64,000 nucleotides of DNA from Oegoconia quadripuncta (GCA_949316235.1 OX438743.1:14815771-14879770), one strand, 5' to 3'. Shown: positions 54,411 to 64,000, numbered from the stretch's first letter. Notes: a model not told the origin generated them from the letters alone. Numbers and translations: made by a program.

Positions 54411-54851
54411 TTACTTTAAAACTATAATCTGTTTGTCATTACCAAGTTGACCAATCTCATTAACATTTTCATGTATGGAAATATTTATTTCAATAACAGA
54501 CCACACAGCGATCAAATTGGTAGCCTGTCGTATCTTGTTTTGCATATTTTCTGCATAACCGGGCAAAAGTCTTTTGTCAATATTGTCTTCTCGACTCATT
54601 GAGTAAATGACTGCTGCAGTCTCTCTACTAAATATACAAAATGTAAATTGCCCTCGGAGTACACTGTTTTTTGTTATTCCTTTGTGTTTCCTCGATATCA
54701 CAATATACGACGAGTATAAAATTTCAGCTTTATGACATCCAACCTCCAACATTCTTAATGATGCCGATAATAAACATGCTCCAGTATAAAATAAAGACGG
54801 CAAATTGTACCCTAGAAATGCAATATTGCAACCTAGTACTCGTATAAACAT
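54411..54851 (-). CDS. Hypothetical 146-codon ORF, function unknown
   Basis: This is the longest ATG-started frame outside the LINE. It has an A at -3 (AAAGATG). It opens MFIRVLGCNIAFLGYNLPSL, with a hydrophobic N-terminal stretch (~5-33), a polar middle and another hydrophobic stretch (~112-126). I recognise no domain. Base use is AT-rich like the surroundings, and a frame of this length can occur by chance in 64 kb. It could also be one exon of a membrane protein. Treat it as unproven. Confidence 0.2.
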   Translation of the reverse strand: MFIRVLGCNIAFLGYNLPSLFYTGACLLSASLRMLEVGCHKAEILYSSYIVISRKHKGITKNSVLRGQFTFCIFSRETAAVIYSMSREDNIDKRLLPGYAENMQNKIRQATNLIAVWSVIEINISIHENVNEIGQLGNDKQIIVLK

Positions 54852-54944
54852 CTTTATTATTACTTAGAAGCGCAAAAGTAATTTTAGTAATCTTTTCAAA
54901 GTATTCTGTTGTAAATGAATGGAAATTCTACATTAATTACATAA

Positions 54945-55090
54945 ATTGAAAATTTAGAAAACTCCAAAGGAACTAATAGTAATAACATCATTCAGGTATG
55001 CAAACTAACTGTGTTAAAACGAAACGGCTGAACCGATTTTATTCAAACATGGTTAAGAACTTCTCTCCTAGTTTTATCTTAAATATTTAA
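54945..55090 (+). repeat. Interspersed repeat fragment (family L)
   Basis: AATTGAAAATTTAGAAAACTCC...GAAACGGCTGAACCGATTTTATTCAAACATGG resembles 8380-8580. Confidence 0.4.
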
Positions 55091-55494
55091 AACCCACACT
55101 TAAATCTGACCACGTGTTATTGAGGTTCGTCAAATTAGGGACACATTCACAACGCTGTTAAATACACAACACCCGTCGTTTTTCGTCGGGAGTTGATAAT
55201 GGGCAATATTGGGAACACCGTAAATTAGAGTAATAGGTACTGTTACTCAAAAACCTCGACTTGGCTCGATCTGAATTTTTCGATCTGGTAATACCACGAC
55301 TCAAGAAAAGACTATTTAAGACGAATTTCAACAAAGGTTTTTAATATCAACACACACCCCGCGGCTGGATGAGGTTATTTACATAAAAGCTACGTAGTTA
55401 TTTAGAGTTAAAACATACAAAGCCAAAATACGTACAACATTTATGTACATTCTGTGAAGAAAAGTTCATTAGCAAAATAATACATAGTCGATGT
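55091..55494. other. AT-rich interval, nothing recognised
   Basis: No gene or bounded repeat was seen. Confidence 0.45.
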
Positions 55495-56170
55495 TTTCAT
55501 CTCTCTGGTGGTCTCACACTATGGGTCGCATAAGAAAGCTCAAAGCCACGCAACGAGCTATATAGAGGGTGATCTTTTTTTTTTACCCACTAAAACCCCG
55601 CGGCGACCTTCTTCGGCAGTAGGGAAGACCTGGGAACGCATAGGCGACTCCAGCCCCAATCAAATGGGAGGCCCATTTCCGGACGGCTTCTAGCGCACCC
55701 TCCGTAGGGGGCGCTGTTGTGCCTCACACCGCGATCAGCGAGCGGTACGAAACGCGGCAGGGCCCGACGCGACGACACCCCCCTAGCGAGCGTTGCCGCC
55801 CCCCCCGACGTCGCCTCCTGCCAGCGGGATCGGCCCTCTCCCGATCCAGCTCTGCGGCCTCCTTCTGGAGCATGACTGCCTCGCAGAAGGAGGCCGCTGC
55901 TCTCCAACCCTCCTTGCTCGCTCCATATAGAGATGTATATACGCTATAGAGGGTGATCTATGTGATCGAATCAGGAAAGAAGAAATCCGTAGTCGAACGA
56001 AAGTCACAGACAGCCCAGGGGATTATTATGTTGAAGTGGCACAAGGTCCAATCACAAGGTCCTAATGAAGGTCGTGGGAAATCACTGGATGCAAGCCGAT
56101 ACCCACCGGTCACTCTGGAAATCTGGGAGGCGTATGTTCGTGGACTCCGATTAGTGTGGAGACTAGGGAT
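55495..56170 (+). pseudogene. RTE-type LINE ORF2 remnant split by an R1-type insertion
   Basis: Left part: MGRIRKLKATQRAI. After the insertion: YVIESGKKKSVVERKSQT (frame-shifted form of RDRIRNEEIRRRTRVT), then nucleotides for KLKWH...GRGKSLDASR. It matches the RTE C-terminus like 45878-46250. Several stops and frameshifts make it a dead copy. Confidence 0.65.
55576..55944 (-). mobile_element. 5'-truncated R1-type LINE 3' end, 15-bp TSD
   Basis: TATAGAGGGTGATCT occurs at 55561-55575 and 55945-55959. The left end is a T-run (poly(A) on the minus strand). The minus-strand frame reads WRAAASFCEAVMLQKEAAEL, then DRERADPAGRRRRRGGRQ. This FCExVMLxKEAAE...RRRRGG pattern is, to my recollection, the C-terminus of R1-clade ORF2 proteins. 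The 3' end is GCCGCGGGGTTTTAGTGGGTA plus A-run. Only about 369 bp remain. It is strikingly GC-rich against its surroundings. Confidence 0.75.
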
Positions 56171-56202
56171 AATTCCCTAGTCTTCCCTAGTCACTAAATA
56201 TG

Positions 56203-56459
56203 TATGAAGAATTTTATTAAGATTGTTTTCTCCATACAAACATTTTTGATTTTTTTTTGGGAACGGAAAATCCAAGTTTAGCTAAACTTTGTGTGTATTA
56301 TCGGATAACATTAAGTTAAGTATGGGCAGCGTTAATTTTTAAAAGTAACCGCTATATAAAACTTTTTATTGTGATTTAGCCAAGAAATTAAAAATGTTAT
56401 TATTAAATATTTCATGTGAAACCTTGTATTCATATTGAATTTCATAGGTAAAGACCCAA
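56203..56459 (-). mobile_element. mariner-type MITE (copy 3, one end lost)
   Basis: On the minus strand it starts TTGGGTCTTTACCTATGAAA next to TA and follows the body of the other two copies (GTTATCCGATAATACACACAAAG). The far TIR is missing. Confidence 0.7.
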
Positions 56460-56465
56460 TATAAA

Positions 56466-56775
56466 GTAGTGTTGCCGAACTATCGATAGTTTTAATCGAA
56501 AAATGCGAAACTCTCGATAGGCCTACCGATAGTATCGATCTCTTAGTTAGTACAATACTATCGGTAAGCAGCAATACTGTCGATATATCGATAGTTTATT
56601 TAATATTGAAAAGCAATACTATAGATAATGTCAATAGTTTATTTGCCGTCAGGGATCGATACTATCGATAGTATTGGTTGTTTACCAATAGTATTACACT
56701 AAAAGAGAGATCGATAGTATCGATACTATCGAAAACTATCGATACTATTGTTTTTGCTTAAACTATCGATAGTGG
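56466..56775. promoter_or_regulatory. Cluster of ATCGAT / CGATA motifs (DRE/BEAF-like)
   Basis: About nine ATCGAT words, most as TATCGATA or CTATCGATAG, plus several extra CGATAG/CGGTA variants, lie within 310 bp (for example AACTATCGATAGTTTT, GTATCGATACTATCG). TATCGATA is the DRE core bound by DREF, and CGATA is the BEAF-32 core, in Drosophila. Spacing is irregular, so this is not a simple satellite. It could be an insulator/promoter-type array, or a repeat element made of these words. Function is inferred from motif identity only. Confidence 0.5.
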
Positions 56776-57544
56776 ACTATGTAGTAGTATATGTGTGCAC
56801 AGTTGTTCTAAACATAGCAGCTTCACATTTTAAATGCATTATTACCTGTTTGCAGCGTAAGATTATGCAATATTTTTGTTTTGCTTTCGAATTAAGTGAA
56901 AATATAAGTGATAAAAGCATGTATACTTCCATGCATAATCTAGATTTAAATAGCTTGATCACTTTTGTGACTATGTGGCTCTATTCGTACCCTTGCCTGA
57001 CCTTAAGGTTGAAATTAAGACAATCCATACATTTTTATTTTACTGATATGTCTTCTAGGCTCTTTATTCATTCACTGAATATTGCTGTGACTCTACAAAT
57101 AATAAATTATAACGCTAAAAGACCGATTGTTTTCCAAAATCATTAAACAGGCTCTTTATCACTTCAACCCTCACCATTGTTACAATATCAATGAAAATAT
57201 TTGCAACTACTGCGAATCGTTGCGAAAGAAGTCGTGTATGTTTCTGTTTTAAGAACAATCATTACATATTCGTGTGCCAGTAGCACGAGCGAGACACGAA
57301 TATTGTTATGCTAACTGGCTTCGTTAGTTTGTTCCTGGGAATTTGTTTCGCTTTGTTAAAAGAGTCGCCGGTACGTGAGCCCAGATTTGTACGGAGATCT
57401 TCGGAACCGCGCTTGGCACTGAACTAATTTAAATTGAACGAGAATCCTTGGTAACGAGTTGTGGATTTATTTTAATATGTTATTCTTCATATTCATAAAC
57501 ATAAACTGGGAAATGTCTATGCAAGTTGTAATTTATGGGATTTA
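56776..57544. other. AT-rich interval, nothing firm
   Basis: A 132-codon frame (56748-57146) overlaps the motif cluster but opens on TTG; from its first ATG only about 90 codons remain, and it shows no motif. Confidence 0.4.
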
Positions 57545-57808
57545 TCATCATCATCAGTCACAGGACGTCCAGTGCTGAACATAGGCCTCCCCCAGAGATT
57601 TCCTGAGCGACCAGTTGGAAGCGGCGAGGCGTCGCGGCGACTTCCCGCGATCTTCATCAGGTCGTCCGTCTACCTTGTGAGTGGATATCCTCCGCTGCGC
57701 TTACCGGTGAGTGGTATCCGCTCGAGAACTTTAATGCTTTCACTTTCCATCGGGTGAGATTGTGGTCAAACGCGAATCCAGTCAATCATAAAAAAAAAAT
57801 AAAAAAAA
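57545..57808 (+). repeat. Two adjoining lepidopteran repeats
   Basis: 57545-57735 has CACAGGACGTCCAGTGCTGAACATAGGCCTCCCCCAG, CTTCCCGCGATCTTCATCAGG and CGTCTACCTTGTGAGTGG. 57735-57808 is the TTTCCATCGGGTGAGATTGTGGTC...CAGTCAATCATAAAAAAAAA retroelement 3' end related to 9901-10200. Confidence 0.55.
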
Positions 57809-58041
57809 TGCACCACTGACCATCAGTTTTTCGAGCTGTGGCCTGCTCACTGCTACTTCAACTTGTGGCCTTCCCAGCTCACCTATGCCCAGCTGGGTCG
57901 AGTCACGAGGTGTACATGTACAGAAGGGGCAGGACAGCTCTGGCCAGGGTTAAAACAGACCACGGATCACCACACCAACTTATTGATTGCATGAAACTGG
58001 TAGTACAGAGGATCGAAAGGGCCTTAAAACTAAAAAATTAA
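57809..58041 (+). other. GC-richer, coding-like patch, unassigned
   Basis: One frame reads QFFELWPAHCYFNLWPSQL, TYAQLGRV and a second continues YRRGRTALARVKTDHG to a stop at 58041. The base composition and frame switch look like a decayed coding fragment, perhaps of a retroelement or retrocopy, but I do not recognise it. Confidence 0.25.
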
Positions 58042-59998
58042 CTATTGCGATGTAAAAAAAAATGATTAAAATAACGGTGCGACTGAGTTGAAATCTAGAA
58101 ATCTATGTGCCAAAAAAAAGGAACCGTCAGTTGATCAGTCAGCCAGTCAGTTTAAAATTTCGAATTTGAACTCCAACACTAATCCGCTGGCCTATATGAA
58201 TAACTTTTGTTAGCCTACGTCAATTTATGGGATTATAAAGCAGGAATACAACGAGGGTGGTTTTTCAAAAAATATGGATTTAAAAATTTTTGTAAAAGAT
58301 TTTGCCAGATGTTATTTGAAGAAGAGGCCCATATCACACTTTTAAAAATGTCTTTCATCAAACGTTAATGCAATCCAAAATTTAAAATATATGATACGTG
58401 ATATTATTTGTGGAATTTCCATTTATATGTAATGGAAGTAATAACAGCCCTATTTATAGTTGTTGTATAAGCCCTTATATATTTATTTATCAGTTGGTAT
58501 GTCCAAACTACTACCTATAAAGGGAAATTATCTGTGGAAAGCCGAGGAAGCAAGAAACCGAGGATCATTTATGTTCTTTTTTTTTTTTAATAAAAAGTAT
58601 AATTCTTGGGAGCTGCTACACGTACACCAAACATGTTTGTCATTCAGGTGGTCGCTACTTTTGTAACCTTTTCTTGTGCTGTTTTTCTTGTGATGTTGTT
58701 TAAACGTGATATTCATACATTTTCTCATTTATAGTAATTGTATTCTGAGGTATTAGGTAATAACTATGCCTCTTATGTCACTGAACACATAACAAATAAC
58801 TATTAAATCTCTAAATAAATAAACAAACACTAACCAGCATTTTCACCGACTACTTACATAAAGCGACTAACAGTAAGCGCCATTAACTTTTGTAACATAA
58901 ATAGAGTGGTTCGTAGGTATTATAAGACTACAATTCCTTCTACGTAAAAGGTATATAACCTTATGTAAGCCTTAGTACAGACAGCTGACGGATTTCCTAA
59001 ACCATTACTGGCATTAACTACATAGTAGATACGTATTATAAGTCTATTCATGATTACAAGCCAGTGGTTCGCAAGACGTTTGCAAATTGCTGCTTAGTAT
59101 AAATGATGGGGTTATTTTGTCATTCCGGTTGTCGATTAATATGAAAATTCATTTTATACATGACAATTTTGATATTCAGTTTTTCAACCTTATTGTATTA
59201 TACTTGAAAGTCTGAATTAATTGTAAAACAAAAAGAGAAAGCTTTATTTTTACATTTATCTATATTATGTAGCTATCACTATCATTATTACGTTCTTAAA
59301 TAACATGAAGTGCAACAAATGTATGTGAAAGGAGTTCCTCGAATCAACATATTCGAAATAACAGCAAATAAGGGCTGCTTGAGTTCGATTTTAGTGTTTT
59401 TATTAAAAATTGGTGCTATTAAAAGTGGCAAGGACATAAGAAGTGTGTAGACAAAGTATCTAGTTGAAAGAAGAAATCATGTTGCAAAAGGCAAGGAACA
59501 CAAGAAGGAACGAAAATTATTTATTAATATCATTATGGTAATGTCTAGCACATTTAAATCAAGCAATAAGTATAGCTGTAGGAAACCTCAAATCCTCTCG
59601 AAAAGAAAATGTCATCCACACAAATAAAACATCTTCGAAAGGTTAAATAGTTTTAGCTTTAAAATAATAATAAAAAAAAAAATTTCAAATCGATTCAGCC
59701 GTTTGGCATTGCAAAAACGTACAGATATAGGCGTTAAAGTTATAATACTTTACATGAGGAGGATGATGATATAGTTGCGACTTATAAAGGATATAGTTGT
59801 GTGTATAAGGAGATAAATAAATAAATGATTAATTATAAGCCAGAAAATAGCAATTTAGCTTTATTTATTTTATTAATCTCGTAGTTTACAAAAATGAGAG
59901 TAAAGGAATGCAATCTTACACAGCCTCTTAAATCGATTAGGATTAATAAAAACATTGTTTTCTTAAAAAATTAAGGTGTTTGTCATTCTAATCGACTC
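58042..59998. other. AT-rich interval, nothing recognised
   Basis: No gene or bounded repeat was seen. Short frames of 66-68 codons on both strands at 58.46-58.73 kb lack motifs. Confidence 0.45.
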
Positions 59999-60077
59999 TA
60001 CCGGATGAGGTCCCCTAACCGTAAGGAAAAAAATAGGGCATATCATAAGTGAAATAGAAGGTATTGGCATAGGTAGG
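59999..60077 (+). repeat. Single arm of the TIR element seen at 10577-10959
   Basis: TACCGGATGAGGTCCCCTAACCGTAAGGAAA...GGGCATATCATAAGTGAAATAGAAGG...TTGGCATAGG, followed by a (GTAG)n run. The partner arm is not present nearby. Confidence 0.6.
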
Positions 60078-60208
60078 TAGGTAGGTAAATCACTATGTCA
60101 TGCATGAGTGTCCGATAATGACAGAGGTACGGTGTTCGGATAAACCTATATAGGTTTTTGTGACACCTGTAAATATATCTTTGTAACAGTTTAGATAAAT
60201 AAATAAAT

Positions 60209-60212
<4 letters not shown>

Positions 60213-60248
<36 letters not shown>
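60213..60248. repeat. (AT)n microsatellite
   Basis: Uninterrupted AT dinucleotides directly abut an S2 SINE tail. Confidence 0.95.
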
Positions 60249-60251
<3 letters not shown>

Positions 60252-60372
60252 ATGCACGACGGGTTTGTACTTGACCTCAATCACACTCATTTAAATCTCA
60301 TTTAAAATGCCCTACGATCAACCACACCGAGTACTAAACTAACCTGGGGATCGAACCCTGCGACCTACATGT
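60249..60372 (-). mobile_element. SINE family S2, internally deleted
   Basis: The tail TTTTATGCACGACGGGTTTGTACTTGACCTCAATCACAC is joined to the middle/head part (AAAATGCCCTACGATCAACCACACCGAG, GGGGATCGAACCCTGCGACC). The central GAAGGTGG...GGCGGCAG block is missing. Confidence 0.65.
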
Positions 60373-60885
60373 ATTATGTAATAATTATGTTGACATCTAA
60401 TAAAATATTTCACAAATTTTCTTCGAATCGCAATTACGAGCGGTTGAATAATACTACCCCACTTTTAACCACTTGCAGCTCTTAGTAGTTCATAGTTAAG
60501 TAAGTCCGTCACCGCCAGTAATTGTTCAGTTGGAATAGGTTTGAAAGTCTCCAACAATAATGTTCACGACATCAATGACATTTCAAAGCAATAGAGACGT
60601 TTTCATTATTTATAGTCTATGTAATATTTAGTTTTGTACGAAGTAATGTTCATAAATCTATTCTGTTGCATTTAGAGAATATTTCGCATATATCTTAATG
60701 ACATGATGATAATATGACTTACAGATAAATAAATCATTGCAACCTGTGATGGGATTTAAGATATTATAAGTACTCGTAGATAAACCCTTTTTTTTTTAAA
60801 TAACTAGATTTCCGTACGCTTCTTCGTCCTCCTGGCTCTCGGAAAAAAATTTAAACTGCCACCTCTAATCTCACTTCTAACTCTA

Positions 60886-60886
<1 letters not shown>
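60373..60886. other. AT-rich interval, nothing recognised
   Basis: No gene or bounded repeat was seen. Confidence 0.45.
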
Positions 60887-60919
<33 letters not shown>

Positions 60920-60922
60920 ACA

Positions 60923-60998
<76 letters not shown>

Positions 60999-61022
60999 TG
61001 CACGCACGCACGCACGCACGCA
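60887..61022. repeat. Compound microsatellite (CA)n-(ACGC)n
   Basis: (CA)n runs to about 60917, then (ACGC)n to 61022 with two interruptions (GCAAGCACG, GCATGCACG). A 71-codon Ala-Cys-Val frame on the minus strand is a translation of this repeat. Confidence 0.95.
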
Positions 61023-61261
61023 CTTCTTAATTATATTTGCTATATTGTTCTGTATCGATATAATAACATTGTTACTGCCTGCGTCACCTAGGGAGAGAGC
61101 CTGGCAATTTGAAAAACAGGTTTATTTTCCTAGTTCAGATGTCAGTCTTTCACAAATGAAATAGTATATTTGGGCCTGAATTTTGTAATAATGCTGTTGT
61201 TTACATATTTTCTTACTATTTACCTTGTGTGTGAAACAATAAAGATTATTATTATTATTAA

Positions 61262-61490
61262 CTAATAATATAAATGCGAAAGTTTGGTTGTTTGGTTGTT
61301 TGTTGCTTAATCACGGCGAAATGGCTGAACGGATTTGGTTAAATTTTGGTACATAATTAGAACATACCCTGGTTTAAAACATAGGATATTTTAATCGCGA
61401 TAAAGTGAATACTTTCCGCGGGATAGACAAATTAAACATACCCGCGATAAAGTTATTCCCAATAGGAGAAGCCGCGGGTGGAAAGTTAGT
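61262..61490 (+). mobile_element. Helitron-like (Lep1-type) short element
   Basis: CTAATAATATAAATGCGAAAGT, TTGCTTAATCACGGCGAAATGG, and the end GAAGCCGCGGGTGGAAAGTTAG. It is the same family as 6497 and 20053. The terminal CTAG has become TTAG. Confidence 0.7.
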
Positions 61491-61861
61491 TATAAATAAA
61501 AATCTTCTGGAAAAAAAATCCCAAAATTACAGTGAAAACTGTATCAAAATCCATTGCGTAGTTCAGAATAACAAAACGCACAAAACGACATGCGCGGGGA
61601 GAAGAAGAGAAGCTTTAGAAGTGGGTTTATAGTTGACTTGCACATAACTAAGTTCTAATCAAGAAGTCGAGTTTCACCCACTTCTATCGTGTCGATTTGA
61701 AACTTTTGTAGCTGTATTCTATTCTGATGACAATTCAATAAATAGCACTATTTTGAATAAGAAGAATAAGAACAATTCATTATGAACGCCAGAACACGAT
61801 ATAAAAACAAAAAATTAAATACAAATATTTTATATTTTAATTTATAAATATATTATATAAT

Positions 61862-62048
61862 AAATATTATAAATGCGAAAGTTTGTATATGTGTATGTCT
61901 GTATGAATGTTTGTTAGCTCTTCACGCCTATACGGCTGGCAGGATTTGGATGAAATTTAGTGGGTAGATAGATTAGGACCTGGAATAACGTATAGGCTAA
62001 TTTTTAATAAAATCATCCACGCGGACGAAGTCGCGGGCGGAAAGCTAG
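61862..62048 (+). mobile_element. Helitron-like element, related subfamily
   Basis: It shares the 5' ATTATAAATGCGAAAGTTTG and the 3' GACGAAGTCGCGGGCGGAAAGCTAG with the neighbouring copy. Its middle differs (TTAGCTCTTCACGCCTATACGGCTG). Confidence 0.7.
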
Positions 62049-62756
62049 TTATAAATAAACTGCAAGCAATGCTGTCGCGTGTTGCGGCGTGCACAAATGG
62101 ATTAGCTTACAGCTCATGCTGCGACGAATCACAGCTCTGGTTATCAGTGCAGTGCTCCCAAATGCCCAGTGACACAGTTTATTATGCAAGTCATCGAGTC
62201 TTGGCTTATTTGGTTTATTATGATAAGTCCAATGCATTAATAGTTAATACGTTGTCTTGGTGCCGTGTTTTTTAACCGACTCCAAAAAAGAAGGAGGTTC
62301 TATGTGCGTATGTATGTTTGTTTTTTGTTTTCGTTCACCTATATTGTCGTCAATTATTAACCGATATTGATAATTATTTTTTTATTTGATAGGGTTTTCT
62401 ACCAGGGTAATCCCATATAAATTTGACTAGAACCTTAGAAATAGTATAAATATATTTATTATTAAGTAAATAGTATGGCAGACACATTTTTTTTTAATAC
62501 AAAGCAATAAAATTAAAGCTAAAGGACGAAAACATCATCCACACCTCCCGTTTGGGGCATACACACTAACACACTTGCCGTGTTACCTCGCTGAACAGCT
62601 AGACTAAGGCCCGAATGTTGCTCAAGTCTAGATCTGTGCTTGAGCATATAGTTAGAAAGAGATGCCGCTATACAAGTTAAATAAAGCTGTCCCTCTTCTC
62701 TAACTATCCTCAAGCGAAGATCGCTGCTTGAGTAGCATTCTGTAATATTGCTGTTT
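62049..62756. other. Mostly unassigned interval
   Basis: 62274-62400 (AACCGACTCCAAAAAAGAAGGAGGTTCTATG...) has the look of a common insect repeat. 62614-62645 contains GCTCAAG...CTTGAGC inverted words. No gene was seen. Confidence 0.4.
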
Positions 62757-62787
62757 TAACCCCCTCCGTGGCTCAATGTAAACAACA
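62757..62787 (+). mobile_element. SINE family S2 head, cut by the palindrome element
   Basis: ACCCCCTCCGTGGCTCAATGTAAACAACA is the S2 start through box A. It ends exactly where the palindrome begins (CCCATC). Confidence 0.75.
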
Positions 62788-63478
62788 CCCATCAAAAACA
62801 ATACTTGTCAAAAAAACCAAGTCTCGCAACTCAGTTGTTCTGCGGTAAAAAGTTGTGAGATCCATGTAATACCAAGTCGGTTGTTAATTTATTCAGTCTC
62901 TACTTAAGCGACTTTCTGTCTTAATACGTCCAGTCTCTAAGACCACGATCGTGGTCCATAACAATTGAAAATCAATTGTGTCTGGAATCTCCGTACTCGA
63001 AGCATTAAGTTGTTACGTAATAATTAACAGCATCTTATAGTGACGCATATCAATATTAAAATTCTTTAATGTTTTATATAAATATATCGAGACTTGGCCA
63101 TCGCACTAAATAATTGAATTTACATGTGTTTTCAGGCGATTGAATTTACACGTCTTTTCAGGCGATGGCCAAGTCTCAATATATTTATATAAAACATTAA
63201 AGAATTTTAATATTGATATGCGTCACTATAAGATGCTGTTAATTATTACGTAACAACTTAATGCTTCGAGTACGGAGATTCCAGACACAATTGATTTTCA
63301 ATTGTTATGGACCACGATCGTGGTCTTAGAGACTGGACGTATTAAGACAGAAAGTCGCTTAAGTAGAGACTGAATAAATTAACAACCGACTTGGTATTAC
63401 ATGGATCTCACAACTTTTTACCGCAGAACAACTGAGTTGCGAGACTTGGTTTTTTTGACAAGTATTGTTTTTGATGGG
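62788..63478. repeat. 691-bp near-perfect palindrome (copy 2)
   Basis: It has the same length and arms as copy 1. Only about one arm-to-arm mismatch was seen, and the loop is the same (ATCGCCTGAAAA repeats, here reversed). Confidence 0.95.
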
Positions 63479-63542
63479 ATCTCATTTCTTTTTGTATTTT
63501 GTAGACAGTTCTACTTTTTTCCTTTTCGGTACCTTCTACTTA

Positions 63543-63689
63543 TTATATATATGTATATCTACCAGCAACGAATCTTCTTAAATACATAGAGAATGACAAA
63601 GAATGAAATAAACACGAACCATCACCAGGTATAGGAACAACCCAGTGTGGACAAGGCTGATCATTCACATACAGTATTACTGAATCCAT
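63543..63689 (-). pseudogene. Truncated OTU-type cysteine protease, copy 2
   Basis: The 48 residues look identical to 5166-5312, including the D-G-x-C-L-F block and the stop. The splice-acceptor-like site upstream is changed by one base (AACTTGTAG against ACCTTGTAG). The catalytic His part is absent, as in copy 1. Confidence 0.55.
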
Positions 63690-64000
63690 TGCGACTACCT
63701 ACAAGTTAGATTGCAAAGTTATTTTTATGCAGAAATACGATTAGATAATAAGAAATTTATAAATACTTAGGTACTTAAAGTATCAATATTTAATTTATTT
63801 AAATTATTTATCCGAACAACGTCCAAATTGTAAGCAAATAATATCAGTAAACCAATGAGAGTAACCTTTAGTCGTCAAACTAATATAGCAATCGAAATTA
63901 TCAATGAAAATCGCAAACTTATAGGTAAGAATTCTGGGCACATCCGAACAGCATTGGGTCGCTCGCGCGTATGAGCGCGGCTGCTGTTCGCTCGGCGACA

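Larger units (their letters stand above)
62788..64000 (-). mobile_element. OTU/palindrome element (copy 2), runs off the window
   Basis: It is the reverse complement of 4855-6067 with about five differences by eye over 1,213 bp. It includes the 691-bp palindrome (62788-63478), the OTU start and the leader. About 106 bp of the GC-rich start should lie beyond the window end if it is full-length. It sits in the S2 SINE head. Confidence 0.85.

Noticed and set aside
56748..57146. 132-codon frame beside the ATCGAT cluster as a gene driven by it
   Set aside because: It opens on TTG inside the motif cluster. From the first ATG it is only about 90 codons, AT-rich and without domain.
60804..61019. Cys-rich repeat protein (Arg-Ala-Cys-Val repeats)
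   Set aside because: Translation of the (ACGC)n microsatellite.
4855..64000. A single giant transposon with the inverted OTU/palindrome units as its terminal inverted repeats
   Set aside because: The interior is ordinary repeat-laden DNA with no matching genes. Copy 1 has its own flanking direct repeat, so two independent insertions explain it better.

Overview
This window looks like intergenic or intronic DNA from an insect, most likely a moth or butterfly. It is AT-rich and carries no host gene that I can recognise. It is dense in repeats of the lepidopteran kind: three tRNA-headed or tRNA-like SINE families, short elements ending in a GC-rich hairpin plus CTAG (Helitron/Lep1-like), mariner-type and piggyBac-type MITEs, and decayed pieces of RTE-, R1- and other LINE open reading frames. 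There is no sign of bacterial or organellar organisation. Most short open frames are chance frames or lie inside repeats.

The one clearly intact coding unit is a full-length non-LTR retrotransposon at 31834-37167 (5,334 bp), bounded by a perfect 14-bp target-site duplication. It has a 5' leader with a hairpin, ORF1 (DUF4780-type gag-like protein), and ORF2 (endonuclease, reverse transcriptase, RNase H, C-terminal CCHC). The two frames are coupled by an overlapping stop/start (TAATG). All the catalytic residues that I can place are present, so the copy is young and may be competent.

The most unusual feature is a 1.3-kb unit present twice in opposite orientation: 4749-6067, and 62788 to beyond the window end. 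It consists of a GC-rich, promoter-like start, a 5' leader with a splice-acceptor-like site, the first 48 codons of an OTU-type cysteine protease, and then a 691-bp near-perfect palindrome (317-bp arms, 57-bp loop). The first copy is flanked by 13/14-bp matching direct repeats that define both ends. The second copy differs at about five positions in 1,213 bp and interrupts a SINE exactly at the palindrome end. I do not recognise this as a described element. If transcribed from its GC-rich start it would yield a long hairpin RNA.

Layout. 1-4600: SINE and Helitron-like copies, and a 237-bp tandem triplication. 4749-6067: OTU/palindrome element. 6.5-31.8 kb: SINEs, Helitron-like copies, LINE remnants, MITEs with terminal inverted repeats, otherwise featureless AT-rich DNA. 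31834-37167: intact LINE. 37.2-56.5 kb: SINEs, a 28-bp near-perfect hairpin, nested LINE remnants, mariner-type MITEs. 56466-56775: a cluster of ATCGAT/CGATA motifs. 57-62.8 kb: more repeats and microsatellites. 62788-64000: second OTU/palindrome copy.
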